Part shown: positions 45,992 through 55,098 of the stretch, piece by piece
Numbering within the stretch: the first letter of the stretch is position 1
Layout: each line of letters begins with the position of its first letter
Source: Candidatus Poribacteria bacterium
Lineage (GTDB): Bacteria > Poribacteria > WGA-4E > WGA-3G
DNA: 64,000 bases
NCBI GenBank assembly: GCA_028824125.1
Contig: JAPPES010000025.1
Location: 1-64,000 of the forward strand
Direction: 5' to 3'
Notes under the pieces: generated by a model
Databases searched by the model: none
Told to the model about the DNA's origin: nothing
Seen by the model: the letters and a program-made list of their open reading frames with translations, nothing else
Position numbers and translations under genes: made by a program

Positions 45992-48210
45992 TTGCTTTTC
46001 TCCTTTAGTCTCCATAAGAGAATTGTGCCATCTATTCCTTTAGTAGTAAGTGTTTTACTATCCTCCGAGAAAACGATAGACCGGACAGGATTATAAGCAG
46101 AGAAGGATGTCTTAAGTTTACCCGTGTTTAGGTCCCACAACAAGACCTTTGCGTCCTCACCGCCACTTGCAAACGTTTGTCCGTCTGGTGAGAAGGCTAT
46201 TGGCGAATCCGGGTCATATTCGTCAAGTGTCGTAATAAGTTCTCCGGTTTCCAAATCCCAGAAACGCATTGTGTTATCATCACTCCCACTGACAAGTGTT
46301 TTCCCATTCGGTGTAAACAATGTTCGTGTAATTCGCCCTTTATGTTCTTTTAGAATGAATTTTTGTTGTCCGGTTTGTGTATCCCAAATCCAAATTCTGT
46401 TATCACCTTTATCCTCATACAATGCTTTTGCATAACCGACCAAAGCACCCCCATCTGGAGAAAATCGAAGTAAAAAACTTAATCTTTCTGGACTAATAAA
46501 GGTAGCTTTACGTCTACCTGTTTTTACATCCCATAAAATAGCATGCCTATACGAAATGCTGGCAACGTTGTTTCCATCAGGTGAAAATATCACAGAACGA
46601 ACTTCCCATGGATGTCCCATAAGTAAGAACTTCGGATAGCCGGTTTCTGTGCTCCACAGCTGGACCATTTCCGTGTCTTTCGCAGCCGTGGCAAGTAATT
46701 TACTATCGGGTGAGAATACATAGAGGAGACTTTGATGTCTTTTATCTTTCGTATAGGCTGCGACCTGTTTCGCAGTTTCTGTATTCCATAGGTAGATTGT
46801 TTTATCTGCTTCTATTGCGAGAAACTGTCCATTCGGTGAAAACTTCATAGAATAGAACCTTTTGAAATCTTCAGAAAGTGTTCCTTTGTGGGTGTCTGTT
46901 TCAATATCCCACAACACCACAGATTTGTCATCTTTAATTGCCAACGTTTTCCCGTCTGGAGAGTACTTTAACACTAACTTTTGTTTTTGGGGAGATGGTG
47001 AAGAGAGAGAGTAAAGAAGTGCTAGTGAAGAATGAAAACCTTTCAGAAACGGTTTTTGATGCCCAGTTTCCACATCCAACAATGTGTATGTTCCATCGTC
47101 ATTCTCATAGATTTCCTTTTTACCATCAGGAAAAACACTTATAGGTTTAGATTTAGATTTAACGCGTTGCTTTGCAAGGTCTACTTTCAATTCACCTATG
47201 TTTGTGTTCCAAATATGAATTGCGTTATTCATGTTAATACTTGCCAATGTTTCATTATCCGGTGAAAAGGCTAACATGTGAACGAGGGTGGGTGTTTCGA
47301 TTGTCCGTAAATGTTTCCCAGTTTTAGCAGCCCACAACCGAATTGAAGAATCTGAATTCCAATGGGTGTATGATGCGCCACTTGCAATTGTTTTGCCATC
47401 CGCAGAAAATACAACTGTTGTGACCCTGCCACTATGCCCAGTAAGTGTCACTTTATGGTGTGTTGTCTTTGTGTCCCACAATCGAATAGTGGTGTCTCTA
47501 CTTCCACTTGCGAGGATTGTGCCATCTGGAGAAAACGCTAATGCAAGGACAGAGCCAGGCTCCGTTATGTCGCTGGGAGCTAAGTCGTGTCCAACAAGAG
47601 AAGCGGTCTGTTTCTTCTTTTTTGTTGAAAGAAGCTTGACAGTGCCGTCAAAATCCCCAGCTGCAACTGTTTCGTTATCCGGTGAATAAGCTAATGAAAC
47701 GATACGGTTAAACTTCCCTTTTATGTTCGCTATAGGTTTGTGTGTGTTGAGATTCCACAAACGGATAACCTTTTCGTCTGAGCTGACACTTACTAACGTT
47801 TGACTATCTCCTGATATGACGATGTCTGTTACCTCGTTCTGATGTTCTGTCAGCACAGCGATGTTTTTTGTGGTCTGAGGGTCCCAAAGCCTAATCGTCC
47901 CGTCACTGCTACCACTTGCTAATATTTTGCCATCAGCGGAGTATTCCACTGACCGCACGCTATCTGTATGTCCAGTGAGTAGTGATAGCGGTTTGTAGGT
48001 ATCTGTATCGTAAAGCCAGATACCGATAGACGCAGCTAAAGCAAGTTGCTTTCCATCAGGAGAATATGCAATATCGTTGAATGTGCCGTCTCCGATTCGC
48101 GAAATTGCGTTCTCAGGCAACCCTATTTGTGTCTCGTTCTGGCCGAAACTGTTTAATAAAAAAAGCGATACCAATAACCACGAAATCATTAAAAAGCGAA
48201 AATGTTTCAT
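45988..48210 (-). CDS. Secreted WD40 repeat protein (second in the operon)
   Basis: About 740 residues with a signal peptide (MKHFRFLMISWLLVSLFLLN) and about 14 WD40 repeats, including the shared first-blade motif SIGIWLYDTDTYKPLSLLTG. I chose ATG 48210, which has GGAG nine bases upstream and places the signal peptide first; the longer ORF to 48252 would add a charged leader. Its stop overlaps the next start. Confidence 0.88.
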   Translation of the reverse strand: MKHFRFLMISWLLVSLFLLNSFGQNETQIGLPENAISRIGDGTFNDIAYSPDGKQLALAASIGIWLYDTDTYKPLSLLTGHTDSVRSVEYSADGKILASGSSDGTIRLWDPQTTKNIAVLTEHQNEVTDIVISGDSQTLVSVSSDEKVIRLWNLNTHKPIANIKGKFNRIVSLAYSPDNETVAAGDFDGTVKLLSTKKKKQTASLVGHDLAPSDITEPGSVLALAFSPDGTILASGSRDTTIRLWDTKTTHHKVTLTGHSGRVTTVVFSADGKTIASGASYTHWNSDSSIRLWAAKTGKHLRTIETPTLVHMLAFSPDNETLASINMNNAIHIWNTNIGELKVDLAKQRVKSKSKPISVFPDGKKEIYENDDGTYTLLDVETGHQKPFLKGFHSSLALLYSLSSPSPQKQKLVLKYSPDGKTLAIKDDKSVVLWDIETDTHKGTLSEDFKRFYSMKFSPNGQFLAIEADKTIYLWNTETAKQVAAYTKDKRHQSLLYVFSPDSKLLATAAKDTEMVQLWSTETGYPKFLLMGHPWEVRSVIFSPDGNNVASISYRHAILWDVKTGRRKATFISPERLSFLLRFSPDGGALVGYAKALYEDKGDNRIWIWDTQTGQQKFILKEHKGRITRTLFTPNGKTLVSGSDDNTMRFWDLETGELITTLDEYDPDSPIAFSPDGQTFASGGEDAKVLLWDLNTGKLKTSFSAYNPVRSIVFSEDSKTLTTKGIDGTILLWRLKEKSK

Positions 48211-48248
48211 CCGATTTTTCTCCTTAAGTAGGTTGCGAATGTCGGTCA

Positions 48249-50414
48249 TCACTTAGAATACTTGGTAAGATCCCAAAACAAGATCGTGCCATCCTCATGT
48301 CCACTTGCTAATGTTTTGCCATCTCTTGAAATAGAAAATGACTCTATCCGATTCGCGTTATTTGTGAATGTAGCACTTAGCGAACCTGTCTTCATATTCC
48401 ACATGAGAATTGATTTGCGTTCTTCATCAAAAGATACGAGAACATTTCCATCCGGCGAAAATTGTGCTAACCACAAATGTCTGATGTCTCCTGCAAACGT
48501 GGTGCGGATCGTTCCTGTTGCCACATCCCACAGTAGGGTTGAATTATCGTCCTGTCCGCCATTACTTACAAGCGTTTTCCCATCCGGAGAAAAGTTGATA
48601 TCGGTGATAAATCCGTCATCAAATTTAAGAGTGCTGTGGAGAACCCCTGTTTCCGTATCCCATAACGGAACTCTACCATCATCACCGACACCAGCTAAAA
48701 TGTCGCCACTCGGCGATAGCATCATAGATGTGATCTTTTCTGTCTCTTTTGTGAGCATATCTTTCAATTCTCCGGTAATAAGATCCCATAACTGAACTGT
48801 CCAACTTGTGCTAAGCGTTGCAAGCGTTTTTCTGTTAGGAAGGAAGATGACATTGCGGGCACCTCCGGTTTGCAATGTGATAGTATGCGTTATTGTCCTG
48901 GAGAGAAGATCACAGACAAAGATTTTTTTATCTTTTTCACTATAACTCGCCAGCAGCCGGCTGTCAGGAGAAAATGTCAGATACCTATATTCTTCTGTTG
49001 CTGTCCCTGGCAGTGTCATTTTTAGGGTTGCGGTTTCCGTATTCCAGACCTGAATCGGTTGTTTGTAAGGTCTTGTTGCATACATTTTTCCGTTGGGAGA
49101 AAATGTAGGGTAATTACTTTCTCGAATTGTGATGCGAGGTTTTCCTGTTTTCACATCAAGTAAGAAAACCTTACTATAAGTCCTGCTGACAAGCGTTTTC
49201 CCATCAGGTAAATACTGCACTGAGCGTCCCATTTCACTATGTCCAGTGAAGATCGTTTTGAGTTGTCCCGTTTGGACATCCCACACCTTGATTTGATCGC
49301 CATTATGTGCAGCGAATGTGTTCCCATCGTCCGAGAAAATAGGTGAATAAATAGACCTTGTCTGCCAGCTGAAGTTTGCTTTTGGCTGCTCCTTTTTTAT
49401 GTCCCAAAACCAGATCTGCTGAAATCTGTAATCCGTACTGCTCTGACTAACAAGTATGTCCCCCTTAGGTGAGAACAGAGTCATGCTCACACGCCCCATT
49501 TGATCTGTAAGCGTTGTCTGTGGTTTTCTCGTGTTCACATCCCACAGTTGTATTTCGTTTTCCTTCCGTTCACTTGCAAGCGTTTTTCCATCAGGCGACA
49601 ACGCAACGGTATTAAATCCAGTTCTCTCCTTGAGATTGAGATCCGTGATACGTTTTCCTGTTTTTGTATCCCACAACCGAATTCCTTGTTTTATATGCCA
49701 ACTGACAAGAATACTTGCATCAGGTGATAACGCACCAGATATAACTCTACCAAATCGATTGAATCTTTCTATTTTATCGGGTAGTTCCACTCTAAATGTC
49801 CCGAGTCGTTCACCTGTTTTCGCGTCCCATAACATGTTTTTTTGCCAACCATTACTCGCCAACATACCCCCATCCTGCGCGAATGTTATAGAATGAACAC
49901 CACCTGTATGCCCACCAAGTGTTGCTTTGAGTTGTCGTGTCTTTAAATCCCACAACCGGATTGTATCGTCGTAACTCCCACTCGCAAGCGTTTCTTCATC
50001 GGGCAAGAACTGTAGTAAAGTGATCCCGCCGACATGTCCGGTAAGTGTCACTTCGTGTTTTCCTGTTCCCGTGTCCCACAACCGAATAGTTGTGTCCGCG
50101 CTCCCAGTCGCAAGTATTTTGCCATCTGTAGAGAATGCTACGGAAGTAACCGTATCTGTATGTCCTGTAAGAAGCGCGAGTTCTTTAGATGTGTCGGTAT
50201 CATAGATCCATACGCCTATAGTCGTTGCTACAGCCAGCTGGGTTCCATCCGGTGAAAGTGCTATACTATTACCCCATGCTATAGTACTTTTGCCAAGACG
50301 TGCTTTAGCACCGTCAGGTAAACCCAAGTATGTATAGCCAGTATCTACTTTTTGCGCTTGTGTAAAACCGCTTGAAACATAAAATATCATTAGAATTGGA
50401 ATTAAAAATTTCAT
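48249..50414 (-). CDS. Secreted WD40 repeat protein (first in the operon)
   Basis: 721 residues, a signal peptide (MKFLIPILMIFYVSSGFTQA), GLPDGAKARLGKSTI, then about 13-14 WD40 repeats (for example IRLWDTGTGKHEVTLTGHVG). It is the promoter-proximal member of the operon, with a promoter candidate at 50487-50515. The GAGGTAAACAG ribosome site and signal-peptide DNA are shared with the gene at 41852-43969. Confidence 0.88.
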   Translation of the reverse strand: MKFLIPILMIFYVSSGFTQAQKVDTGYTYLGLPDGAKARLGKSTIAWGNSIALSPDGTQLAVATTIGVWIYDTDTSKELALLTGHTDTVTSVAFSTDGKILATGSADTTIRLWDTGTGKHEVTLTGHVGGITLLQFLPDEETLASGSYDDTIRLWDLKTRQLKATLGGHTGGVHSITFAQDGGMLASNGWQKNMLWDAKTGERLGTFRVELPDKIERFNRFGRVISGALSPDASILVSWHIKQGIRLWDTKTGKRITDLNLKERTGFNTVALSPDGKTLASERKENEIQLWDVNTRKPQTTLTDQMGRVSMTLFSPKGDILVSQSSTDYRFQQIWFWDIKKEQPKANFSWQTRSIYSPIFSDDGNTFAAHNGDQIKVWDVQTGQLKTIFTGHSEMGRSVQYLPDGKTLVSRTYSKVFLLDVKTGKPRITIRESNYPTFSPNGKMYATRPYKQPIQVWNTETATLKMTLPGTATEEYRYLTFSPDSRLLASYSEKDKKIFVCDLLSRTITHTITLQTGGARNVIFLPNRKTLATLSTSWTVQLWDLITGELKDMLTKETEKITSMMLSPSGDILAGVGDDGRVPLWDTETGVLHSTLKFDDGFITDINFSPDGKTLVSNGGQDDNSTLLWDVATGTIRTTFAGDIRHLWLAQFSPDGNVLVSFDEERKSILMWNMKTGSLSATFTNNANRIESFSISRDGKTLASGHEDGTILFWDLTKYSK

Positions 50415-50486
50415 CTGTTTACCTCTGTACTAACTGTTAAGGCAAGAACATTTGAAGTGGAATTAAGGGACATCTTTTATAATCTC

Positions 50487-50515
50487 ATATTATCAAATCA
50501 ACAATCTTTTTGCAA
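50487..50515 (-). promoter_or_regulatory. Probable promoter of the WD40 operon
   Basis: On the minus strand TTGCAA (50515-50510), a 17-bp spacer and TAATAT (50492-50487), 73 bases before the ATG at 50414. The two elements match the vegetative consensus at four and about four positions. Confidence 0.45.
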
Positions 50516-50536
50516 TACAATCTCTATCGCCAAGAC

Positions 50537-50564
50537 TTGACAAACAGTGCTGTTTTCTGATAAC
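50537..50564 (+). promoter_or_regulatory. Probable promoter of the enolase-superfamily gene
   Basis: TTGACA at 50537-50542 and GATAAC at 50559-50564 with a 16-bp spacer. The -35 is consensus, the -10 is weak. Confidence 0.4.
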
Positions 50565-50661
50565 CTTGATGAGCAATGTAATCCAATATTATTGAACTAA
50601 CCGGAAAAAATATAAGCCTCGGATGTTTATATTCAATGGAGATTTAAGGAGCTGCGACATT

Positions 50662-51675
50662 ATGAAAATTACAAACATAGAATACCGTACCGTTTCCATC
50701 CCGTTTCTTCCAGCGATACAGGAACATTGGGGAATGGTTTATCCAACTACTTTAGTCTGGGTGCACACAGATGAAGGAATAACAGGTTTAGGCGAAAGCA
50801 ATGCTGTGCATAGCGATATTACAGAGCAAGCGGAACAGATTGCTGAAAGATATGTCGGCAAGAATATATGGGATTTTGATTTTGCCGACGAAGGATTCAC
50901 CTTCCAAAGTGCATTTTATGACATAGCTGGACAAGCGTTAGGCGTGCCAGCGCATAAGTTAATCGGGCGAAAACATAGGGATAACGTTGAACTTGCCTAT
51001 TGGTCGCCACCGATGCCGCCCGAAGCAACAGCGGCAGAAGCAGAACGCGCCGCTCATTTAGGTTTTAGAGTTCATAAACTCAAAGCTCGAAGTGCAAATA
51101 TCGTTGAAACTGCTCGTTTAATCAAAGAAGCATGCGGTCCTGATTTCGAAATTCGTGTTGACCCTAACACTGAATTTGGAGACTTGGAAACAGGGATACG
51201 GCTTGCAAATGAATTGCTACCGTATAACATTGAAGTCTATGAAGACCCAATCAAATTTGAAGATTTATCTTGGTACCGTGAACTTAGAGAACATACAGAT
51301 GTGCCTGTCGCAAGGCATGTAGGTGGTCTGCAAGAGATATTAAAAAACATCCGTGCAGATGCTGTGGATGCAATAAACACACAAGGTAATGTCTCAGGAC
51401 TCCGCAAGAGTGCAGCTATAGCCGAAGCAGCAGATATGCCAATTTGGGTGCAGTGCTTCGCGTTCGGTTGTTGTGTTGCTTCTACCTTCGCTGCCCACCT
51501 GGTAGCCACAATTCCAAACTGTACGATGCCAATTGACGAATTGCCCCACATTCGCGTTGACGATCTATCTGGTGGTAGTATGAATCTCACTAACGGTGCG
51601 ATCCATTTGTCAGACGAACCGGGATTGGGTATTCATCTGGACATGGATGCTGTTGAGCGATATAGAATTAAGTAA
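50662..51675 (+). CDS. Mandelate racemase/muconate-lactonizing (enolase superfamily) enzyme
   Basis: About 337 residues. The N-terminal capping domain and a TIM barrel are seen. Visible metal-site residues are the Asp of RVDPNTE and the Glu of YEDPI; a base-like Lys is in HKLKARS. The third usual acidic ligand, expected after PVAR, is not evident: the sequence reads PVARHVGGLQEI. The enzyme probably acts on a sugar acid or a related hydroxyacid; the substrate cannot be fixed. I chose ATG 50662 with AAGGAG about nine bases upstream, rather than ATG 50623. Confidence 0.85.
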   Translation: MKITNIEYRTVSIPFLPAIQEHWGMVYPTTLVWVHTDEGITGLGESNAVHSDITEQAEQIAERYVGKNIWDFDFADEGFTFQSAFYDIAGQALGVPAHKLIGRKHRDNVELAYWSPPMPPEATAAEAERAAHLGFRVHKLKARSANIVETARLIKEACGPDFEIRVDPNTEFGDLETGIRLANELLPYNIEVYEDPIKFEDLSWYRELREHTDVPVARHVGGLQEILKNIRADAVDAINTQGNVSGLRKSAAIAEAADMPIWVQCFAFGCCVASTFAAHLVATIPNCTMPIDELPHIRVDDLSGGSMNLTNGAIHLSDEPGLGIHLDMDAVERYRIK

Positions 51676-51695
51676 GCAATATCTAACATTAGAGC

Positions 51696-52547
51696 CTAAA
51701 AATCTGATTTCAAAGTTGCCCACGTGATTGGCAACTTATTGTTCGGTTCCACGCTGTATCCGATTTTAGATGCAAAGTTCTGGATTACTTCAGCTTCTGT
51801 GAGGACACGATTGTAAATACGGACTTCATCAATGGTTCCTTTAAAGAAGCTCGTTTGATTACCGTGTTTTCCTTCGGCACCGAGGATGAAAGGTATCTCA
51901 AATGGCACAAAGGTTGCAGGTTGTCTCAATGGTAATGTCCCAAAACTAAACAGTTTACCGTCAATATAAACACAGTCCTGTAACATTTTCCTTTTGGCTG
52001 GAGTGTCTCCAATAACAATTTCATTTGTATATACGAGATGATGCCATTTACCATCAGATATCGTTGTCGGTTTTAGATCTCTAATATAGCCGTGACATCT
52101 AGCGCCTACTTTATGTGCAATAATATGTCGAATCTGATCTTTTGTTCCCTTCATTCCAGAATTGATAACAAATTCCCAACGCATACATGTATCACGAATT
52201 CTAAAGAGAATCATCGGATCGTTCTTATGACCGACATTGATCCAGGCTTCAAATGTTGATGAACCGAGTTGGCTCCCAAAATCTCCAAGATTAGTCAGAT
52301 TAACATAATCGTCCAATCCATCAAATTCTAAGGCTTCGCCAACCTTTCCAGGGACCATTTTAGGATTTCCGCCACTTGTCCCATCATTTTCACCCCAAAC
52401 ATCTTTGATCTTGTTGTTCCTAATATGTTGTTTGTCAAACGGCCAATAACTCACAAGTCCATCAGTGACAAAGGTGTTTGCTAAAACTTGTAGCGTCAAC
52501 GTTATGCTAACTATCATGCATGTTAAGAAAATGGTCAATCTTCTCAT
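51696..52547 (-). CDS. Secreted LamG (concanavalin-like lectin) domain protein
   Basis: 283 residues. A signal peptide (LTIFLTCMIVSITLTLQVLA) is followed by GLVSYWPFDKQHIRNNKIKD and the LamG jelly-roll with EFDGLDDYVNL, FEAWINVGHK, WHHLVYTNE and GTIDEVRIYNRVLTEAEVIQ. Such domains bind carbohydrates or cell-surface glycans, and are abundant in sponge-associated and marine bacteria. AGGAG lies eight bases upstream. Confidence 0.88.
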   Translation of the reverse strand: MRRLTIFLTCMIVSITLTLQVLANTFVTDGLVSYWPFDKQHIRNNKIKDVWGENDGTSGGNPKMVPGKVGEALEFDGLDDYVNLTNLGDFGSQLGSSTFEAWINVGHKNDPMILFRIRDTCMRWEFVINSGMKGTKDQIRHIIAHKVGARCHGYIRDLKPTTISDGKWHHLVYTNEIVIGDTPAKRKMLQDCVYIDGKLFSFGTLPLRQPATFVPFEIPFILGAEGKHGNQTSFFKGTIDEVRIYNRVLTEAEVIQNFASKIGYSVEPNNKLPITWATLKSDF

Positions 52548-52770
52548 TTTAATACTCCTATTATCAGTTCACATATATAAAATTGTGTTTACTGAAGAAT
52601 CATGAGCAATTTTTATGCCAACACAAAAACCTTGATATAAGCAGATTCTGCAATCCTAAAGTAAAAAAAACTGAACAAAAAATGAACAGTTTTGTAAGTA
52701 CTGCACAATTTGGGGCATTTCGCTTTAGATAAAAGATAGCAATTTGTAATTTGCTTTATAGGAGAAAGTT

Positions 52771-53556
52771 TTAAACTGAATCCAAGTCATTTAGAATACG
52801 TTTCACAACCTGTTTCTGTTGCCCACAAATCGCTGGCTGTTCCAATTCGTAAACCTCATCCGAGATCAAATGTTTATGTTCCTCTTTAGGCAAGGCACCG
52901 TGCGATCCGTTATCAATGTATCGGTTGAAAATAGTAAAGCGAGGATAATTTTCTGTCCAACGTCTGGCACCGTGGTAGAGTGCTTCTGTGAAGATAACAC
53001 AATCACCAGCATTGACGGGAACATTGCTTACTGTGGGGGGACCGTCATAAATTGACAGATTATCAGGTGGGTCAAAGTTTCGTTTATGGCTTCCGGGCAG
53101 GCAGACAAAACCGGTTCCTTCAGGGACATCAACTAAAGATGTGCCAGCATTGATGAATCCAGCGTGCGGTTCACCATTTTCCACGCCGTAATCCTGCCCA
53201 GACGCATGAAAGTTGATGTCATCAGAGGTTGTATAGTTTTTGGTCAAGGCGCAGTCTACAAGGCAAGGTGCTGCTCGCGTTAGTGCAATAACGACGCGCA
53301 TAATCTCAAGATTAAGCACTAATCGCTGGAAAACTGCATCACCGTATTGGACATTATTTATCCAGTGCGCAATCGTTGAAGAATAGGGACTATTGCGCGA
53401 AGTAGAAGTAAGAGGTGGGGGCAATTCTTCTAACGTCATGTCGTGCCAAAGATTGCCCAATTCTATCATTAGTTGGATATCTTCGGACGGTACGATATTG
53501 CGAAGAATGATAAATCCGTGATGATCAAAAAACCATTTCTCTTCAGGTGTTAGCAT
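52771..53556 (-). CDS. Phytanoyl-CoA dioxygenase family protein (PhyH)
   Basis: About 261 residues of the Fe(II)/2-oxoglutarate double-stranded beta-helix. The usual GTGFVCLPGSHKRNF and the distal His in GDCVIFTEALYHGARRW are clear, as is the Arg of FTIFNRY for 2-oxoglutarate. Substrate unknown. It overlaps the nucleotidyltransferase-fold gene upstream by 14 bp and is likely cotranscribed. ATG 53556 has AAAGGA just upstream; the TTG at 53571 is less likely. Confidence 0.87.
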   Translation of the reverse strand: MLTPEEKWFFDHHGFIILRNIVPSEDIQLMIELGNLWHDMTLEELPPPLTSTSRNSPYSSTIAHWINNVQYGDAVFQRLVLNLEIMRVVIALTRAAPCLVDCALTKNYTTSDDINFHASGQDYGVENGEPHAGFINAGTSLVDVPEGTGFVCLPGSHKRNFDPPDNLSIYDGPPTVSNVPVNAGDCVIFTEALYHGARRWTENYPRFTIFNRYIDNGSHGALPKEEHKHLISDEVYELEQPAICGQQKQVVKRILNDLDSV

Positions 53557-54136
53557 GCGAATTCCTTTCAATCCAGGCGTTGAATTCTTCTAAAGATTTA
53601 ACCTTTCCCTTAAGTACTGCGCGGTAGATCGCCATACTATTATAGACATCTCCCCGATAGTCGGGGCGTTGAGATACAGCGTGTTTGATACGAAGGATTG
53701 CAGTGCGATCTGCCTGCTGCAGCTGGTTGTGCAACACATCAAAGTCAGCCATGTGTGTTTCATAATCTGTTTCGCCATATCCCCATAGGTCTATCTTCCA
53801 TTCCCGTTCCGCATAGCAAAGCCGAATACCCCAATAAAGCCCGTGATCAAACCCTGGAAAATTACGAATAAAGTGATTTGAATACGACATTTTTGTAACG
53901 TGAAACTTTGTTGCGATTCTGCTCCCAATTTCAAAGAAGAGTTCAACATCCTGCTCATCCGGCAATATCAGGCTAATGTCAATATCACGCCATGTCATTG
54001 TATCCAACGTATAACTACCGATAACCCGTGTTGTCCCGAAAGATTTTAACATTGGCAGCAAACCTTCGTGATTAAGCAGATTGCTTGCTTCGTTCCTTAG
54101 TGAACGTGAATGTATAATAATCTCTTTGTCGGTCAT
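53543..54136 (-). CDS. Nucleotidyltransferase-fold protein
   Basis: About 197 residues. RVIGSYTLDTMTWRDIDISL fits the GS...D.D core of the polymerase-beta nucleotidyltransferase fold, with ERE WKIDLW giving a possible third acidic strand. The family is otherwise unfamiliar; it may transfer a nucleotide to a small molecule or protein. AGGGG is about seven bases before ATG 54136. It overlaps the next PhyH gene. Confidence 0.6.
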   Translation of the reverse strand: MTDKEIIIHSRSLRNEASNLLNHEGLLPMLKSFGTTRVIGSYTLDTMTWRDIDISLILPDEQDVELFFEIGSRIATKFHVTKMSYSNHFIRNFPGFDHGLYWGIRLCYAEREWKIDLWGYGETDYETHMADFDVLHNQLQQADRTAILRIKHAVSQRPDYRGDVYNSMAIYRAVLKGKVKSLEEFNAWIERNSHANT

Positions 54137-54180
54137 CAATAACCCCTATGGAAATGAGTACCCCTTTTCAATTATACACT

Positions 54181-54912
54181 TTACGCAACGTACGGGTCAG
54201 GATTCCTCACAACTTCTGCAAGAAGTGTATCTACATACGTCTTTATGCTAGACAAACGACAGTCTGAATCTCCGACTGTACCGCGTCTTAAGTTGCCAAG
54301 CGCATCCCAGAATGCACCAAGTTCAGGACGATTTAATCCAATAAAGTTAGCTTCAGCGTTTTCGTCGAGACGTTTATTCCAATAGATAACTTCAACAAGA
54401 TGAATATAAGTTGAAGTTTGATAATCCACACCGATCATGAGGAGTTTTGCATCTGCTTTATACGCACGGAACATTGGGGAGTGTGTGCCGTAAGTCTTGC
54501 CCCAAGGTGGGTAATCCCACGGAGATTGATAACCATCACATCGGAGATGATCGGAGACAAACGCCTCCGCGCCTTTCCCGCGTGCAGCAACAGAATGCGA
54601 ATAGTGATCGGAACGATAGGTGCCGGGCATCTGTCGAAAAAACTCTGTCAACCACCCTACAGTGGAAGGTGTCTTATCAACATCCCAGGATCCCACACGT
54701 TCTTCTCGACTTGGTAGAAGGTTGAATGAGGGCATCAATATCAATCCCTCTTCTCCAATAACCGTTTCAAGTGCAGAGATTACTGTGCCTGCCCCGCCTT
54801 CAACCTGTCCTAAACTCTTGAAAGAGGAATGGATAAAAAGCGTCCCTGCTTTTTCAATGCCCAGATCGGAAAAATCTTGGATAAGTTTTTCGCGTGTATA
54901 CGGAGTTTTCAT
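54181..54912 (-). CDS. AAC(3)-family aminoglycoside N-acetyltransferase-like protein
   Basis: About 243 residues. TLFIHSSFKSLGQVEGGAGT, GLILMPSFN, RSDHYSHSVAARGKGAEAFV with the conserved His-Ser pair, and the C-terminal fold match the Antibiotic_NAT family. Its real acceptor may be a cell metabolite and not an antibiotic. No clear ribosome site is seen; GTG 54918 is the alternative start. It stands 45 bp upstream of the nucleotidyltransferase gene in the same direction. Confidence 0.85.
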   Translation of the reverse strand: MKTPYTREKLIQDFSDLGIEKAGTLFIHSSFKSLGQVEGGAGTVISALETVIGEEGLILMPSFNLLPSREERVGSWDVDKTPSTVGWLTEFFRQMPGTYRSDHYSHSVAARGKGAEAFVSDHLRCDGYQSPWDYPPWGKTYGTHSPMFRAYKADAKLLMIGVDYQTSTYIHLVEVIYWNKRLDENAEANFIGLNRPELGAFWDALGNLRRGTVGDSDCRLSSIKTYVDTLLAEVVRNPDPYVA

Positions 54913-54959
54913 TTTCACATGTCAAGGTCACAAAAGACAAAAAGAGTAATGAATTGGTA

Positions 54960-55092
54960 ATCTCATTTCTGAATGATGGTTTTTCATTTACAAAACATGT
55001 GTTTGTAGTCGCGCAATTCATTGCGCCTCTTACATTTTTCATTTCTGTGTGAAATTATAATCTCATAATGGAATTTTATATACCTGAAATGG
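54960..55092. mobile_element. MITE-like element with GCGCAATTCATTGCGC hairpin (inverted copy)
   Basis: In reverse it reads like the element at 3639-3774: GTAAGAGGCGCAATGAATTG CGCGACTACAAAC, then ...CATCATTCAGAAATG. The hairpin is at about 55008-55036. A terminal GAAATGGTATAA stands at 55085-55096; the left end CTCATTTCTGAATG is decayed. It separates the ankyrin and acetyltransferase genes. Confidence 0.6.
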
Positions 55093-55098
55093 TATAAA

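Noticed and set aside
40219-50255. Plus-strand ORFs rich in SPSGENATE-type repeats
   Set aside because: They are the antisense of the WD40 SPDGKTLASG repeats and not independent genes.
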